Positions 25,360 to 33,628 of a stretch of DNA of 64,000 nt are shown in pieces. Source of the stretch: JAFGSG01 sp964626055 (GTDB lineage: Bacteria > Spirochaetota > UBA4802 > JAFGDQ01). Positions within the stretch are counted from its first letter, which is position 1; each line of letters begins with the position of its first letter. Position numbers and translations under genes: made by a program. The DNA is taken from contig CAZVDF010000007.1 in NCBI GenBank assembly GCA_964626055.1, positions 1-64,000 on the forward strand. Reading direction: 5' to 3'. The notes under the pieces were generated by a model, which saw only the letters and a program-made list of their open reading frames with translations, did no database searches and was not told the DNA's origin.

Positions 25360-25992
25360 TCATTTACCTCCTATCCAGCTTTTCGCCAGTCTTACTGCTT
25401 CCACGGCATCTCTTCCATACGCGTCGGCTCCCGTGTATTCCTTTACCTTCTCGTCTATCTGCCCGCCGCCAATCATAATTTTTAACCTGTCGCGAAGTCC
25501 TTCTTTTTTCAATGCATCTATCGTCGCTTTCATGGAATCGAATGCCAGCGTAAGAAACCCGCTAAGAGCCACAATAGCGCTGCCCGTCTCTTTGACCTTA
25601 TCCACAAATTTTTGCACGGGAACGTCAATACCGAGGTCGAACACCTCATATCCGTTTACATCCAGCATAAAAACAACCAGGTCCTTTCCGATATCATGTA
25701 TATCACCCGCCACCGTTCCAACAATTATCTTCCCGTGTTTCTCGGTACTCCCGGCTTTCTTAAGATGAGGCTCCAGTTTCTGGACAATTTGCTTCATAAT
25801 TTCTCCGGAAAATATCAAATCGGGGATAAAATACTCTCCGCTCGCAAATCTCTTGCCTACTAACGACATAGCTTCCTGTGTTTCACCAAGAATTTTCAAC
25901 GGATCATCACCTTTCGCCAGAGCTTTATCAACATATTCCAATGATTCTGGCTCCTGCAAATCCGATAAATATTTTACTAATTTACCTGCCAT
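25360..25992 (-). CDS. Corrinoid (B12)-binding methyltransferase protein
   Basis: A 210-residue protein with an N-terminal four-helix B12-binding cap (about residues 10-85) and a Rossmann-like cobalamin domain (about 88-208). The cobalt-ligating motif is GDIHDIGKDL with the lower-axial histidine, followed by the SGFLT and IGGGQ loops that hold the nucleotide tail. Such MtaC/MtbC/MtvC-type proteins carry the methyl group between two methyltransferases. A strong AAGGAGG site precedes the ATG, and its stop overlaps the start region of the URO-D gene. No reductive activator (RACE/RamA) gene is visible in the window. Confidence 0.93.
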   Translation of the reverse strand: MAGKLVKYLSDLQEPESLEYVDKALAKGDDPLKILGETQEAMSLVGKRFASGEYFIPDLIFSGEIMKQIVQKLEPHLKKAGSTEKHGKIIVGTVAGDIHDIGKDLVVFMLDVNGYEVFDLGIDVPVQKFVDKVKETGSAIVALSGFLTLAFDSMKATIDALKKEGLRDRLKIMIGGGQIDEKVKEYTGADAYGRDAVEAVRLAKSWIGGK

Positions 25993-26088
25993 TAAGGTAA
26001 CCTCCTTAAAATATTTTAAAGCAGCAATCCGGTCAAAATTATCACAATAAATGAAATATATTTCAATAACTTTTAAATAATAATTTAT

Positions 26089-26718
26089 TTATTTTATATT
26101 TTCAATAATTAATTCCGCGGCCATCCTCGCCCCGAATCCGGGCGCAAGGCCGCATTTTTCGAAACCTTTTTCCTTTGCAAATGCAGCCATATTTTCTTCG
26201 CTGGCACCCGGGTCCATATTGCGGCCAAAAATTACTTTCTCCTGTATCTCCGCACAGCGCAGATAACCGAACTTTTCAGTGAATTTATTTATAAATTTCC
26301 GGGCTATTTCGATAGTTCTGCCTTTCGTTTCATGATCAGTAATATTTTCATTTCCGAAAATAATTCCGAACGCGACAAGACTTCCAGTGACTGCTCCGCA
26401 GATATTACCAGTTCCGCCCAGACCCGGGAAGGGACTTAACGCTTTTATTACTTCCAGACTGCCAGACCCGAATTCATCCATAATCGCAAGCGCCGTGGCC
26501 TGGGCGCAGTTTTTGGCATAGTAATTGTATTCTTCCGCCCGAATTTGTACCCGGTCAAGAATAATGTCCTTTTCAGCTGTCAGGGCTTTTTTTTCGACCT
26601 TCTTCTTCGGGATCCCGCTTTTTATTATAATTTCGATTCTGCCGGCAATATCCCGAGTATCCCATACCCTGTTTTCAAGCTCTTTAATTCTCTGTTCTAT
26701 CACCGGATCAGGTTTCAT
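26089..26718 (-). CDS. C_GCAxxG_C_C family redox protein
   Basis: A 209-residue protein of the C_GCAxxG_C_C family. The cysteine pattern is NCAQATALAIMDEFG (Gly replaced by Asn before the first CA), GNICGAVTGSL, YLRCAEI and FEKCGLAPGFGAR near the C-terminus. Family members are redox or metal-binding proteins of unclear function, often beside corrinoid or C1 enzymes. An N-terminal charged helix of about 50 residues precedes the core. It lies 96 bases before the corrinoid gene in the same direction; the shared repeat at 26793-26838 is about 75 bases upstream. No strong ribosome binding site is visible. Confidence 0.78.
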   Translation of the reverse strand: MKPDPVIEQRIKELENRVWDTRDIAGRIEIIIKSGIPKKKVEKKALTAEKDIILDRVQIRAEEYNYYAKNCAQATALAIMDEFGSGSLEVIKALSPFPGLGGTGNICGAVTGSLVAFGIIFGNENITDHETKGRTIEIARKFINKFTEKFGYLRCAEIQEKVIFGRNMDPGASEENMAAFAKEKGFEKCGLAPGFGARMAAELIIENIK

Positions 26719-26792
26719 CTATTTAATATTTTTTTAAGTATTTTTATCTGTTTACTGTTCTTTGAACTATATCACATAATATGAAGACAATA

Positions 26793-26838
26793 GCGGATTA
26801 ATCTAATCGGGATTTAAAAAAAATAGTTTTTATTTAAA
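26793..26838. repeat. Family C repeat, copy 1 (possible regulatory site)
   Basis: GCGGATTAATCTAATCGG, three variable bases, TTAAAAAAAATAGTT, then an A/T-rich TTTAAA tail. Bases GCGG to CGG are identical to copy 2 (35230-35275), and TTAAAAAAAATAGTT is identical in all three copies. It lies between the SDR gene and the C_GCAxxG_C_C gene. Confidence 0.6.
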
Positions 26839-26877
26839 ATCCTGTCGTCTTCGCTGAATTACATTTTCACGATATCG

Positions 26878-27693
26878 TTACCCCCAGTTCATCCCTGCGC
26901 TTGCGACCGCAGAGCCGTTCGGATCAACCACACAGGCTCCGCCGTCAACCGGGAGCACCGCACCTGTCATGAAAGAGGATTCGTCGCTTGCAAGATAAAC
27001 AACAATCCCCGATACTTCTTCCGGAGTTGCAGGACGTTTCAGAGGCGTATATTTAGTCAGCCATTGCAGAGCACCGGCTATATCGGTTTTAATCGCCTTA
27101 GACAAAGGTGTCATTGCGTGTTCGAGCATTTCGGTACTGACAGCCCCCGGGCAGACGACATTGCAGCGTATATTGGAAGGGCCGTAATCGAGCGCTGCCT
27201 GCTGCGTCAGGCCGATCAATCCGGCTTTTGACGCAACATATGCGGGCATAGCCGGGATGCAGCGAAGAGCGGCAAGAGAAGCTATATTAATAATTGAGCC
27301 TCCGCCGTTCTTTATCATATAAGGTATAGCTGACTTCATAAGCAGGAACGGGCCGGTAAGATTGATATCTATTATATTTTGCCACTGCTCGACCGGAATG
27401 TCGACAATGCTTCCCGGCGGGTCGATCCCGGCGTTATTCACCAGTATATCGATCCTGCCGCCGAATTTCATCGTTGCCTCAACCATCTTTTGAGCGTCAT
27501 CAACTTTCGAGATATCTCCTGCGAAGGCAAGAACGGAGCCTCTGGGGAGAGAAGCGGCCGTTTTATCAAGAATATCTTTCCTTCGGCCGGTAATGCAAAC
27601 CTTTGCTCCTTCTTCCACAAACCTGCTGGCAAAATCGGCTCCCAGTCCCGTACCGCCGCCGGTAATAAGCGCAACTTTTCCTTTTAACCTCAT
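26878..27693 (-). CDS. Short-chain dehydrogenase (FabG-like)
   Basis: A 271-residue classical SDR. TGGGTGLGADFA is the cofactor motif, an acidic or basic switch sits at ITGRRKD (NADP-leaning), NNAGIDPPG is the central motif, and the catalytic set is S in NIASLAAL and YVASK. The C-terminus PVDGGACVVDPNGS is typical of the FabG-like group. It follows the MBL hydrolase gene in the operon and would oxidise or reduce a hydroxyl or keto group on the imported substrate or its product. I start at the ATG at 27693 because AAGGAG lies nine bases upstream; the TTG 21 bases earlier overlaps that site. Confidence 0.88.
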   Translation of the reverse strand: MRLKGKVALITGGGTGLGADFASRFVEEGAKVCITGRRKDILDKTAASLPRGSVLAFAGDISKVDDAQKMVEATMKFGGRIDILVNNAGIDPPGSIVDIPVEQWQNIIDINLTGPFLLMKSAIPYMIKNGGGSIINIASLAALRCIPAMPAYVASKAGLIGLTQQAALDYGPSNIRCNVVCPGAVSTEMLEHAMTPLSKAIKTDIAGALQWLTKYTPLKRPATPEEVSGIVVYLASDESSFMTGAVLPVDGGACVVDPNGSAVASAGMNWG

Positions 27694-27756
27694 ATTACGT
27701 ATCTCCTTATTCAATTATAAAATAATTCAAGATAGATATGATAAGGTATAATCTGA

Positions 27757-28608
27757 TTATTCGTCCCGCCAGTCCCAGTCCCTGCCGCCCTTAAAGACTG
27801 CAGCGTTCATTTCGTTGCTCAGGAAAATAAGATTGGCCTCGGGAAAACGCATTGCCATGGCGTAAAAGAATCCGTCCGTATTTTTTGTTTTTGCGAGCTC
27901 TTCTTCCGTGGCGATAAGATAGTCCTTCATAAATTTGAAACAGGATGAATCGAAGGACATTCCCGGCTTCTGATGCCCGGGGATGACTACCTCGGCGCCG
28001 AGCTTCTCCAGACGTTCGATATCCCTCAGCCACTGTTTGCGCTCTTCTGCCGTAATTTCACAGGTGAAAGGATGGGATTGATTGAAAAGCACATCGCTGC
28101 CGTAGAGGGTTTTTATCGCCGGGATCCAGACAACGGTATTGTATTTCAGATCGCCCATAATTTCGGGTATTATCTCGATACGGTGCCCTTCCAGCTCAAA
28201 GTAATTATTTGCGAGAGGTTCAATAGTGAGCGCTTTTACAGGTACATTCGTGGGTCCGATTATCTTTTTCCAATGATCGATCTTGCCGTACATCTGTTTG
28301 TTGATGGTACTTGCGACTGAAGAAAGAGCAACGACTTTCGCTTTGGGAAATGCATCCGCAATCGGCCCCAGCCCGAAATAATGATCGGGATGGGCGTGTG
28401 TTATGTAAATTGTTTTCAGTTGTTTCCCGGTCTCCAGTATCTCCGCTGCTACGCGATGGCCATTCGATAATGTCCACTGCGTATCGATAAGAGCAGCATC
28501 TGTTCTTCCCATTACAATAACAGAGGCTACTGAGAATCCGCTTTCATCAGAAAAAAATACCTTAGTGGAAAGTGAATTTGATCCGTGTTTATTGACTCTT
28601 ACTTCCAT
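27757..28608 (-). CDS. MBL-fold metallohydrolase
   Basis: A 283-residue metallo-beta-lactamase-fold hydrolase. The metal motif THAHPDHYFGLG is near residue 78, with a distal histidine in SHPFTCE-type context, an Asp in YGSDVLF and the last histidine in VIPGHQKPG. The order fits glyoxalase II or lactonase/esterase-like members. In the operon it stands between the second ABC binding protein and the SDR, so hydrolysis of an ester or lactone intermediate is possible but unproven. The start is the ATG at 28608, preceded by GGGGG at a normal distance; an upstream TTG is also in frame. Confidence 0.85.
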   Translation of the reverse strand: MEVRVNKHGSNSLSTKVFFSDESGFSVASVIVMGRTDAALIDTQWTLSNGHRVAAEILETGKQLKTIYITHAHPDHYFGLGPIADAFPKAKVVALSSVASTINKQMYGKIDHWKKIIGPTNVPVKALTIEPLANNYFELEGHRIEIIPEIMGDLKYNTVVWIPAIKTLYGSDVLFNQSHPFTCEITAEERKQWLRDIERLEKLGAEVVIPGHQKPGMSFDSSCFKFMKDYLIATEEELAKTKNTDGFFYAMAMRFPEANLIFLSNEMNAAVFKGGRDWDWRDE

Positions 28609-28657
28609 TGACTTGCCCCCGGATAATATCAATTTTCGATATTTCGATTATTATTTT

Positions 28658-28702
28658 CAGACAGAGATCCTGCCGGCAATATTGCCGCCCGATCTCTGTC
28701 TG
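28658..28702. other. Intergenic hairpin after second binding-protein gene
   Basis: CAGACAGAGATC (28658-28669) pairs perfectly with GATCTCTGTCTG (28691-28702), and the loop itself contains the palindrome GGCAATATTGCC. It sits 23 bases after the binding-protein stop codon and lacks a clear T-run on the minus strand. It may stabilise the upstream message or reduce read-through into the MBL gene. Confidence 0.5.
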
Positions 28703-28724
28703 TCTTTATCTGGAAATAATTTTG

Positions 28725-29939
28725 TTATTTCTTTTTCCACGCAGGTTTTTCGATAGGAGGAGCTGTACGTTTTGCACCTGGATCAATAACTTCGAATACT
28801 CCTTTCTGGTATTGCCCTATCTGTCCGGGATGATTTGCGGATATCTGCCTGTCGTCGTACCAGAATTCGCCCAGAACTGTATCAAATTTCTTTTTAGCCA
28901 TTATATCTCTTATCTTCTCCTGGTCGAGAGTTCCTGCTTCTTCTACAGCTTTTGTAAAATGTTCCATTGCCGCATAGAAAAATATGGATCCCCAGTAATT
29001 GCCCATTTCCTTACCCATGACTTCCTTGAAATGTTTAGAGAATTTTTTTGCCCCGGGAGATGATTTTTCATTCCATGCACCTCCTCCCATTACTCCTTCA
29101 ATCGCCGAACCGAAAGCTCCCTTATAAAAACTGAATGCCGGACCTACGCTTAGGAAAAAGACCTTTGGATTATAATTGATCCCCATTATCTGACCTGTTG
29201 CCATCATACTGTCATCCGGATAACTGAATCCGATCAAAGCGTCAGCATTAAGCGATTTTGCCTGTTTTAATAAAGGAGACAAATCCTTAATATCCATTGG
29301 ATAAGTCTTATTTAAAACAACGTCAATGCCGCGTTTTTTAAATTCAGGAATAGCCAGTTGACTGTATTCAGCTCCGTGCAAATCCTCAATCGCAATTATC
29401 GCAGCTTTTTTAATCTTTAATTCAACCAGTATATCTGCAAGCGCAGGAACCTGATTTTCCGCTATGTTTAAACTCTGAAAGAAATATGGAAGCTTTAGAT
29501 CTTTAAGCTTCATTGCTCCACCTGCGCCGCCGATAAGAATGTATTTATGCTTATTGGCAACCGTAGAAGCTGCAAAGAGCAGCGCAGTACTTACCGGAGG
29601 AAGTAAAAAGTCGACTTTCTCTTCCAGAATCAACTTTTCCAGAAGCCTTGTCATAGTGCCTGAATCCGACTTATCATCATACTTTTTCAGTTCCAATGGA
29701 AGCTTCTTCCCATACTCTTTTACATAAATACCACCTCTTGCATTTACATCCTTTATCCAGAGATCATAATATGGTCCACTTACAACTGCATCCTGCACAG
29801 CCAGAGGGCCAGTCATTGAAACAGCCTGACCGATAACAATTTTATCTTTTGGCGGCAGATCTTTTTTGCATACAGCTCCGGTCATAATAATTAATGCAGA
29901 AAGAAATAGAGATAATAAAAAACACATTTTGTTTTTCAT
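28725..29939 (-). CDS. ABC substrate-binding protein (branched-chain type) 2
   Basis: A 404-residue Peripla_BP_6 protein. The signal region (1-24) ends IIMTGAVCKKDLPP, a possible loose lipobox. Diagnostic segments are DKIVIGQAVSMTGPLAVQDA, KDVNARGGIYVKEYGKKLPL and ATGQIMGINYNPKVFFLSVG. It is clearly a paralogue of the protein at 33629-34885 (shared NAKGGIYVKEYGKRLPIELI-like, LIVEDKVDF-like and LLKQAKSLNADA-like blocks). It follows the ATPase gene livF of the second transporter after 53 bases, with CGGAGG before the ATG. The ligand is unknown. Confidence 0.9.
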   Translation of the reverse strand: MKNKMCFLLSLFLSALIIMTGAVCKKDLPPKDKIVIGQAVSMTGPLAVQDAVVSGPYYDLWIKDVNARGGIYVKEYGKKLPLELKKYDDKSDSGTMTRLLEKLILEEKVDFLLPPVSTALLFAASTVANKHKYILIGGAGGAMKLKDLKLPYFFQSLNIAENQVPALADILVELKIKKAAIIAIEDLHGAEYSQLAIPEFKKRGIDVVLNKTYPMDIKDLSPLLKQAKSLNADALIGFSYPDDSMMATGQIMGINYNPKVFFLSVGPAFSFYKGAFGSAIEGVMGGGAWNEKSSPGAKKFSKHFKEVMGKEMGNYWGSIFFYAAMEHFTKAVEEAGTLDQEKIRDIMAKKKFDTVLGEFWYDDRQISANHPGQIGQYQKGVFEVIDPGAKRTAPPIEKPAWKKK

Positions 29940-29992
29940 TACAAACCTCCGTATTTTAAAATTTTAATATTTGTTTAAAGCTAAATAAAAGC

Positions 29993-30697
29993 TTATAAAC
30001 CCAGATAAGCCCTCTTAACATTATCATCATCCAGAAGATATGAACTTTCCCCTTCCGAAACAATACGCCCGTTTTCCAATACATAGGCCCTGTCGGATAT
30101 CTCCAGTGTTTGCTGTACATTTTGCTCTACCAGCAGTATTGTCATTCCCTGATCGCGAATCAATTGTATAATCTTGAATAAGTCTTTTACAAGTTTAGGC
30201 GACAATCCATAAGATGGTTCATCGAATGTGCAGAGTTTCGGTCTTGCCATCAAGCCTCTTCCGACCGCGAGCATCTGCCTCTCTCCTCCGCTTACAGTCC
30301 TTGCAAGCTGCTTTTCCATTTCTTTGAGCCTTGGGAAGAGCCTATAAACCAATTCAAAGGTCTCATGTCTTTTCTTCCAGTTTTCTATAGTGTAAGCGCC
30401 CATTTCCAGGTTTTCACGTATTGACATGTCAGGGAAAACTTTGCCCCCTTCAGGTATTTGCGAAATCCCTGCCTGAACGATCTGAGCTGTATTCATTCGG
30501 CCTATCTCAACATTATTAAATTTAACAGATCCAGATGCAGGCTGCAACATGCCGGAAATAGTATTTAATAAAGTTGTTTTCCCGGCTCCGTTGGAGCCGA
30601 CCAGTCCGATAATTTCTTTTTCATTGACTTTAAGAGAAATATCCCATAAAGCTCTGAACTTATTATAATATGTATTCACTCCATTTAATTCAAGCAT
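29993..30697 (-). CDS. Branched-chain-type ABC ATPase (LivF-like) 2
   Basis: A 234-residue ATPase with Walker A GSNGAGKTT (about residues 34-42), Q-loop ISQIPEGGKVFPDMSIRENL, signature VSGGERQMLAVGRGLMARP, Walker B LCTFDEPSYGLSP and LVEQNVQQTLEIS. Walker B has CTFDEP, with Cys-Thr where Leu/Met is usual, not expected to harm activity. It starts four bases after the LivG stop. Together they power the second importer. Confidence 0.93.
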   Translation of the reverse strand: MLELNGVNTYYNKFRALWDISLKVNEKEIIGLVGSNGAGKTTLLNTISGMLQPASGSVKFNNVEIGRMNTAQIVQAGISQIPEGGKVFPDMSIRENLEMGAYTIENWKKRHETFELVYRLFPRLKEMEKQLARTVSGGERQMLAVGRGLMARPKLCTFDEPSYGLSPKLVKDLFKIIQLIRDQGMTILLVEQNVQQTLEISDRAYVLENGRIVSEGESSYLLDDDNVKRAYLGL

Positions 30698-30701
30698 GAT
30701 T

Positions 30702-31421
30702 CTATTTCCCCAAGTAAATATCGATTACAGTCGAATGATTTGCTATATCAGTCGGAGTACCTTCAGCTATTTTCATGCCATGATGCAGCACTATGATCCT
30801 GTCGCATATGGTCATGATCGCTTTCATAACATGCTCTATCATGATGATAGTAATTCCTTTTGCATGAATTTTTTTCACCAGTCCCATGGCTTCGGTCGTC
30901 TCAGTAGAATTAAGCCCTGCAATAAGTTCATCCAATAAAAGCAATTTTGGTTTTGTGGCTAGTGCCCTTGCTAACTCTACCCATTTTTGATTGGCCATTT
31001 TTAAATCCTGTGCCGGAATATCTGCAAATTTCTTCAATCCAACAAAATTCAGTAATTCCAGGGCTTCTTCTTTTGCCTCATTCATCGAGATGCTTTCCGA
31101 ACATCCGAAAAGCGAACCAAGCATTACATTTTCAAGAACAGTTAATGAACCGAATATTTTCGTGGACTGGAATGTCCGTGCAATACCATATTTGCATATT
31201 TCATGCCGTCCTTTTCCGCTTATCTTCCTGCCGTCGAAATGCATTACGCCTGCGCCGTGGGGTAAAGCAGCTGAAATTAAATTGAATAAGGTTGTCTTGC
31301 CTGCTCCATTTGGTCCTATAAGACCAAGGATTTCACCTTCTTCAACATGAAAGTCGACCTGTGAAACTGCGGCTAATCCTCCAAAATATTTACAGACTCT
31401 TTCGCCTTTAAGAATTTGCAT
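30702..31421 (-). CDS. Branched-chain-type ABC ATPase (LivG-like) 2
   Basis: A 239-residue ATPase. Walker A GPNGAGKTT, Q-loop ARTFQSTKIFGSLTVLENV, degenerate signature QDLKMANQKWVELARALATKP, Walker B LLLLDELIAGLNS and IMIEHVMKAI. Walker B ends DEL where DEP is usual, and the ABC signature lacks the LSGG consensus, as in the other LivG. I start at the ATG at 31421, six bases after GGAG; an in-frame TTG at 31433 overlaps that site. The start lies within the end of the LivM-like gene. Confidence 0.9.
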   Translation of the reverse strand: MQILKGERVCKYFGGLAAVSQVDFHVEEGEILGLIGPNGAGKTTLFNLISAALPHGAGVMHFDGRKISGKGRHEICKYGIARTFQSTKIFGSLTVLENVMLGSLFGCSESISMNEAKEEALELLNFVGLKKFADIPAQDLKMANQKWVELARALATKPKLLLLDELIAGLNSTETTEAMGLVKKIHAKGITIIMIEHVMKAIMTICDRIIVLHHGMKIAEGTPTDIANHSTVIDIYLGK

Positions 31422-32367
31422 TTCTATCTCCAAAATGATTCAAACGATTCCTGCGCCATTTTTCGATCAATCCGGTTATACCATCCTTCATATACAGTAT
31501 GGAGATTATCATTATTATTCCGAATATCAGCCTGAACAACTCCGGAAGTTTGGTTAATAAAAACTCCTCCAGATAAGAAAAAATAACCGAACCAGCAATT
31601 ACGCCGTAAATTTGTCCCATGCCACCGAATATGGCCATTAAAGCCGGCATGAAAGTATAATCAAAATTAAAAGCAATTGAGCTGTCAATGTATGACCATC
31701 GCGTAGCCATAACTGCGCCTGCCGCGCCCATAAAAGATGCACTTATTGCAAAAGTAAATATTTTTAACATCGTTACATCAATCCCAATATGTGCTGCAGC
31801 TTCTTCATTCTGACCCATCGCTTTTAAAGCAAGACCGTATTTCGATCGATTTATTATGTGTGTAACAATTAATAATAGCAGAAGAACTACTAACATATAA
31901 TAATAAACAATGTTCTGATCAACTGTCACGATGAATCTTCCACGTGTGCCGGTTATAGTCAGTTCCAGGTAAAGAACCAGGTTACTCATAAGAGCTACAA
32001 CACCAAATGTAAACATTGTAAAGTATATACTCTTAAGTCTTAAAGTAATTAATCCAATAAATATTGCTAAAATAAAACTCGCCAGAGCAGCTATCAATAT
32101 TATGAAAGGGAACCATATCGCCTCACCCAGAAATGCCGTTGAATAGACGCCGGTACCGAAGAAAGCGGCAGTCGCCAGCGACATATATCCTGTAGGCCCG
32201 CAAAAAAGAGTCCAGCTTACAGACAATATGATATACATGAATATACTGGTTATCAATAAAACAGTATAGCCTTTCCAGTAGAAAGGCAAAGCAGCTAATA
32301 GAATAAGAATAATGAAAAAAATTATTAAATTTTTCCAATTTTTAGTTATAAGTTTTGTGATATTCAT
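31408..32367 (-). CDS. Branched-chain-type ABC permease (LivM-like) 2
   Basis: A 319-residue inner-membrane permease with about nine hydrophobic segments and the LivM-type phrases GPTGYMSLATAAFFGTGVY and LKAMGQNEEAAAHIGIDV (ATPase-contacting loop). GYMSLA replaces the usual GQVSLG. It begins four bases after the LivH stop, with GGGGAAA as ribosome binding site, and overlaps the LivG start by 14 bases. Confidence 0.92.
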   Translation of the reverse strand: MNITKLITKNWKNLIIFFIILILLAALPFYWKGYTVLLITSIFMYIILSVSWTLFCGPTGYMSLATAAFFGTGVYSTAFLGEAIWFPFIILIAALASFILAIFIGLITLRLKSIYFTMFTFGVVALMSNLVLYLELTITGTRGRFIVTVDQNIVYYYMLVVLLLLLIVTHIINRSKYGLALKAMGQNEEAAAHIGIDVTMLKIFTFAISASFMGAAGAVMATRWSYIDSSIAFNFDYTFMPALMAIFGGMGQIYGVIAGSVIFSYLEEFLLTKLPELFRLIFGIIMIISILYMKDGITGLIEKWRRNRLNHFGDRNANS

Positions 32368-32371
32368 TTTT

Positions 32372-33241
32372 CTATTTCCCCATTATGCCTGTTGGTTTGA
32401 TCAGAAGCAGCAGGATAAATATTAAATAAAATGCGACCATGACAAGACCGGGTTCAAGATAGGTTACTATGCTTCCAACTATGCCCAGAATAAGTCCTCC
32501 TATAAAACTTCCCGTGATGCTTCCCATGCCTCCTAATATTACTACAATAAGAGCTATCATAGTATATTCCATACCCATCATCGCTCTGACAGAATAACAC
32601 ATACTTATAAGAGAACCGGCAAAGCTCGCCATTAAGGTCCCAAGACCGAAGCACAACGCGAGAACATTATTAATATTTACACCCATAAGGCCGGCTGTTG
32701 CAGGGTCCTGAGAGGATGCCCTGATTGCTTTACCTGTCCGTGTGCGAGCTAAAAAGAGATAAAAAATAAATGCGATACCGATTGAAAATAAAAGTGTAAC
32801 AAGCCTGTTTGCCTGAAATGTAATTCCTGCCACATTAACAGGAAAGTTTAAATAATTATATCCCCTCTGGTTATTTGAGAATATCAGAATTGCTATATTT
32901 ACAATCACATACATTAAACCAAAACACAGCATTATGGACCTTCCTTCAAAATGATCCATTGAATAAGAAGTATTAAGAAGACTTCTTAATATGGTTTTGT
33001 GAATAATAAATCCGATTAAAAAAACAAACGGTCCTGCAATGACTAGCGAGATAAACGGATTAATCCCCAGTACTGTATGCAGAACAAATGTGGCAAAAGC
33101 CCCGATCATGATAAATTCGCCGTGTGCCACATTAAACACTCTTGCAACTCCATATTGCAGACTTAGCCCTACTGCGATAATGGCATATATTCCGCCTAAT
33201 AATAGACCGGAAACCGCGATATCCAGAATTGTAGAAATCAT
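32372..33241 (-). CDS. Branched-chain-type ABC permease (LivH-like) 2
   Basis: A 289-residue permease with about eight hydrophobic segments; GLLLGGIYAIIAVGLSLQYG at the start, KAIRASSQDPATAGLMGV as the ATPase-contacting loop and ILGGMGSITGSFIGGLILG towards the end. It heads the livH-M-G-F block of the second importer and is separated from the first binding-protein gene by 387 bases that hold a long hairpin but no gene. Confidence 0.92.
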   Translation of the reverse strand: MISTILDIAVSGLLLGGIYAIIAVGLSLQYGVARVFNVAHGEFIMIGAFATFVLHTVLGINPFISLVIAGPFVFLIGFIIHKTILRSLLNTSYSMDHFEGRSIMLCFGLMYVIVNIAILIFSNNQRGYNYLNFPVNVAGITFQANRLVTLLFSIGIAFIFYLFLARTRTGKAIRASSQDPATAGLMGVNINNVLALCFGLGTLMASFAGSLISMCYSVRAMMGMEYTMIALIVVILGGMGSITGSFIGGLILGIVGSIVTYLEPGLVMVAFYLIFILLLLIKPTGIMGK

Positions 33242-33558
33242 TATAATTAATTCCTGATTATTTTATCTTATTATAACTTCTATTTATAATAGAAAAGTCA
33301 GCCAAATTGAATAAGTAACTCTTTAATTCAAGCTTTTAATAATTTATAAAAATTATCTTATTTTCGATAAACAATATAAATAATAAAATTTAATTCAATT
33401 CATAAAGAAACTGCCTTTTACTCTGATCTTCAATATTTTGTTATTTTCCCCATACTCATGAGTTGTACGTCCATAGTACGATCAATGCATTGACAAAAGT
33501 CCTGGAAATGCAATAAATCCGAGTATATGCCTGCTGAGGTTCAGATAGATCACACCCG

Positions 33559-33605
33559 GACAACATATCCCGCTTTAAAACTTCGTTTGCACGGGATATG
33601 TTGTC
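33559..33605. other. Hairpin after first binding-protein gene
   Basis: GACAACATATCCCG (33559-33572) pairs perfectly with CGGGATATGTTGTC (33592-33605). It begins 24 bases past the stop of the binding-protein gene and has no T-run on the minus strand. Such stems often protect binding-protein mRNA. A lone AAAGTCAGCCAAATTGAAT, resembling the family B terminal repeat, lies at 33296-33314 in the same gap; nothing else was seen there. Confidence 0.5.
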
Positions 33606-33628
33606 TAAAAATTATTTAATTTTAAAAA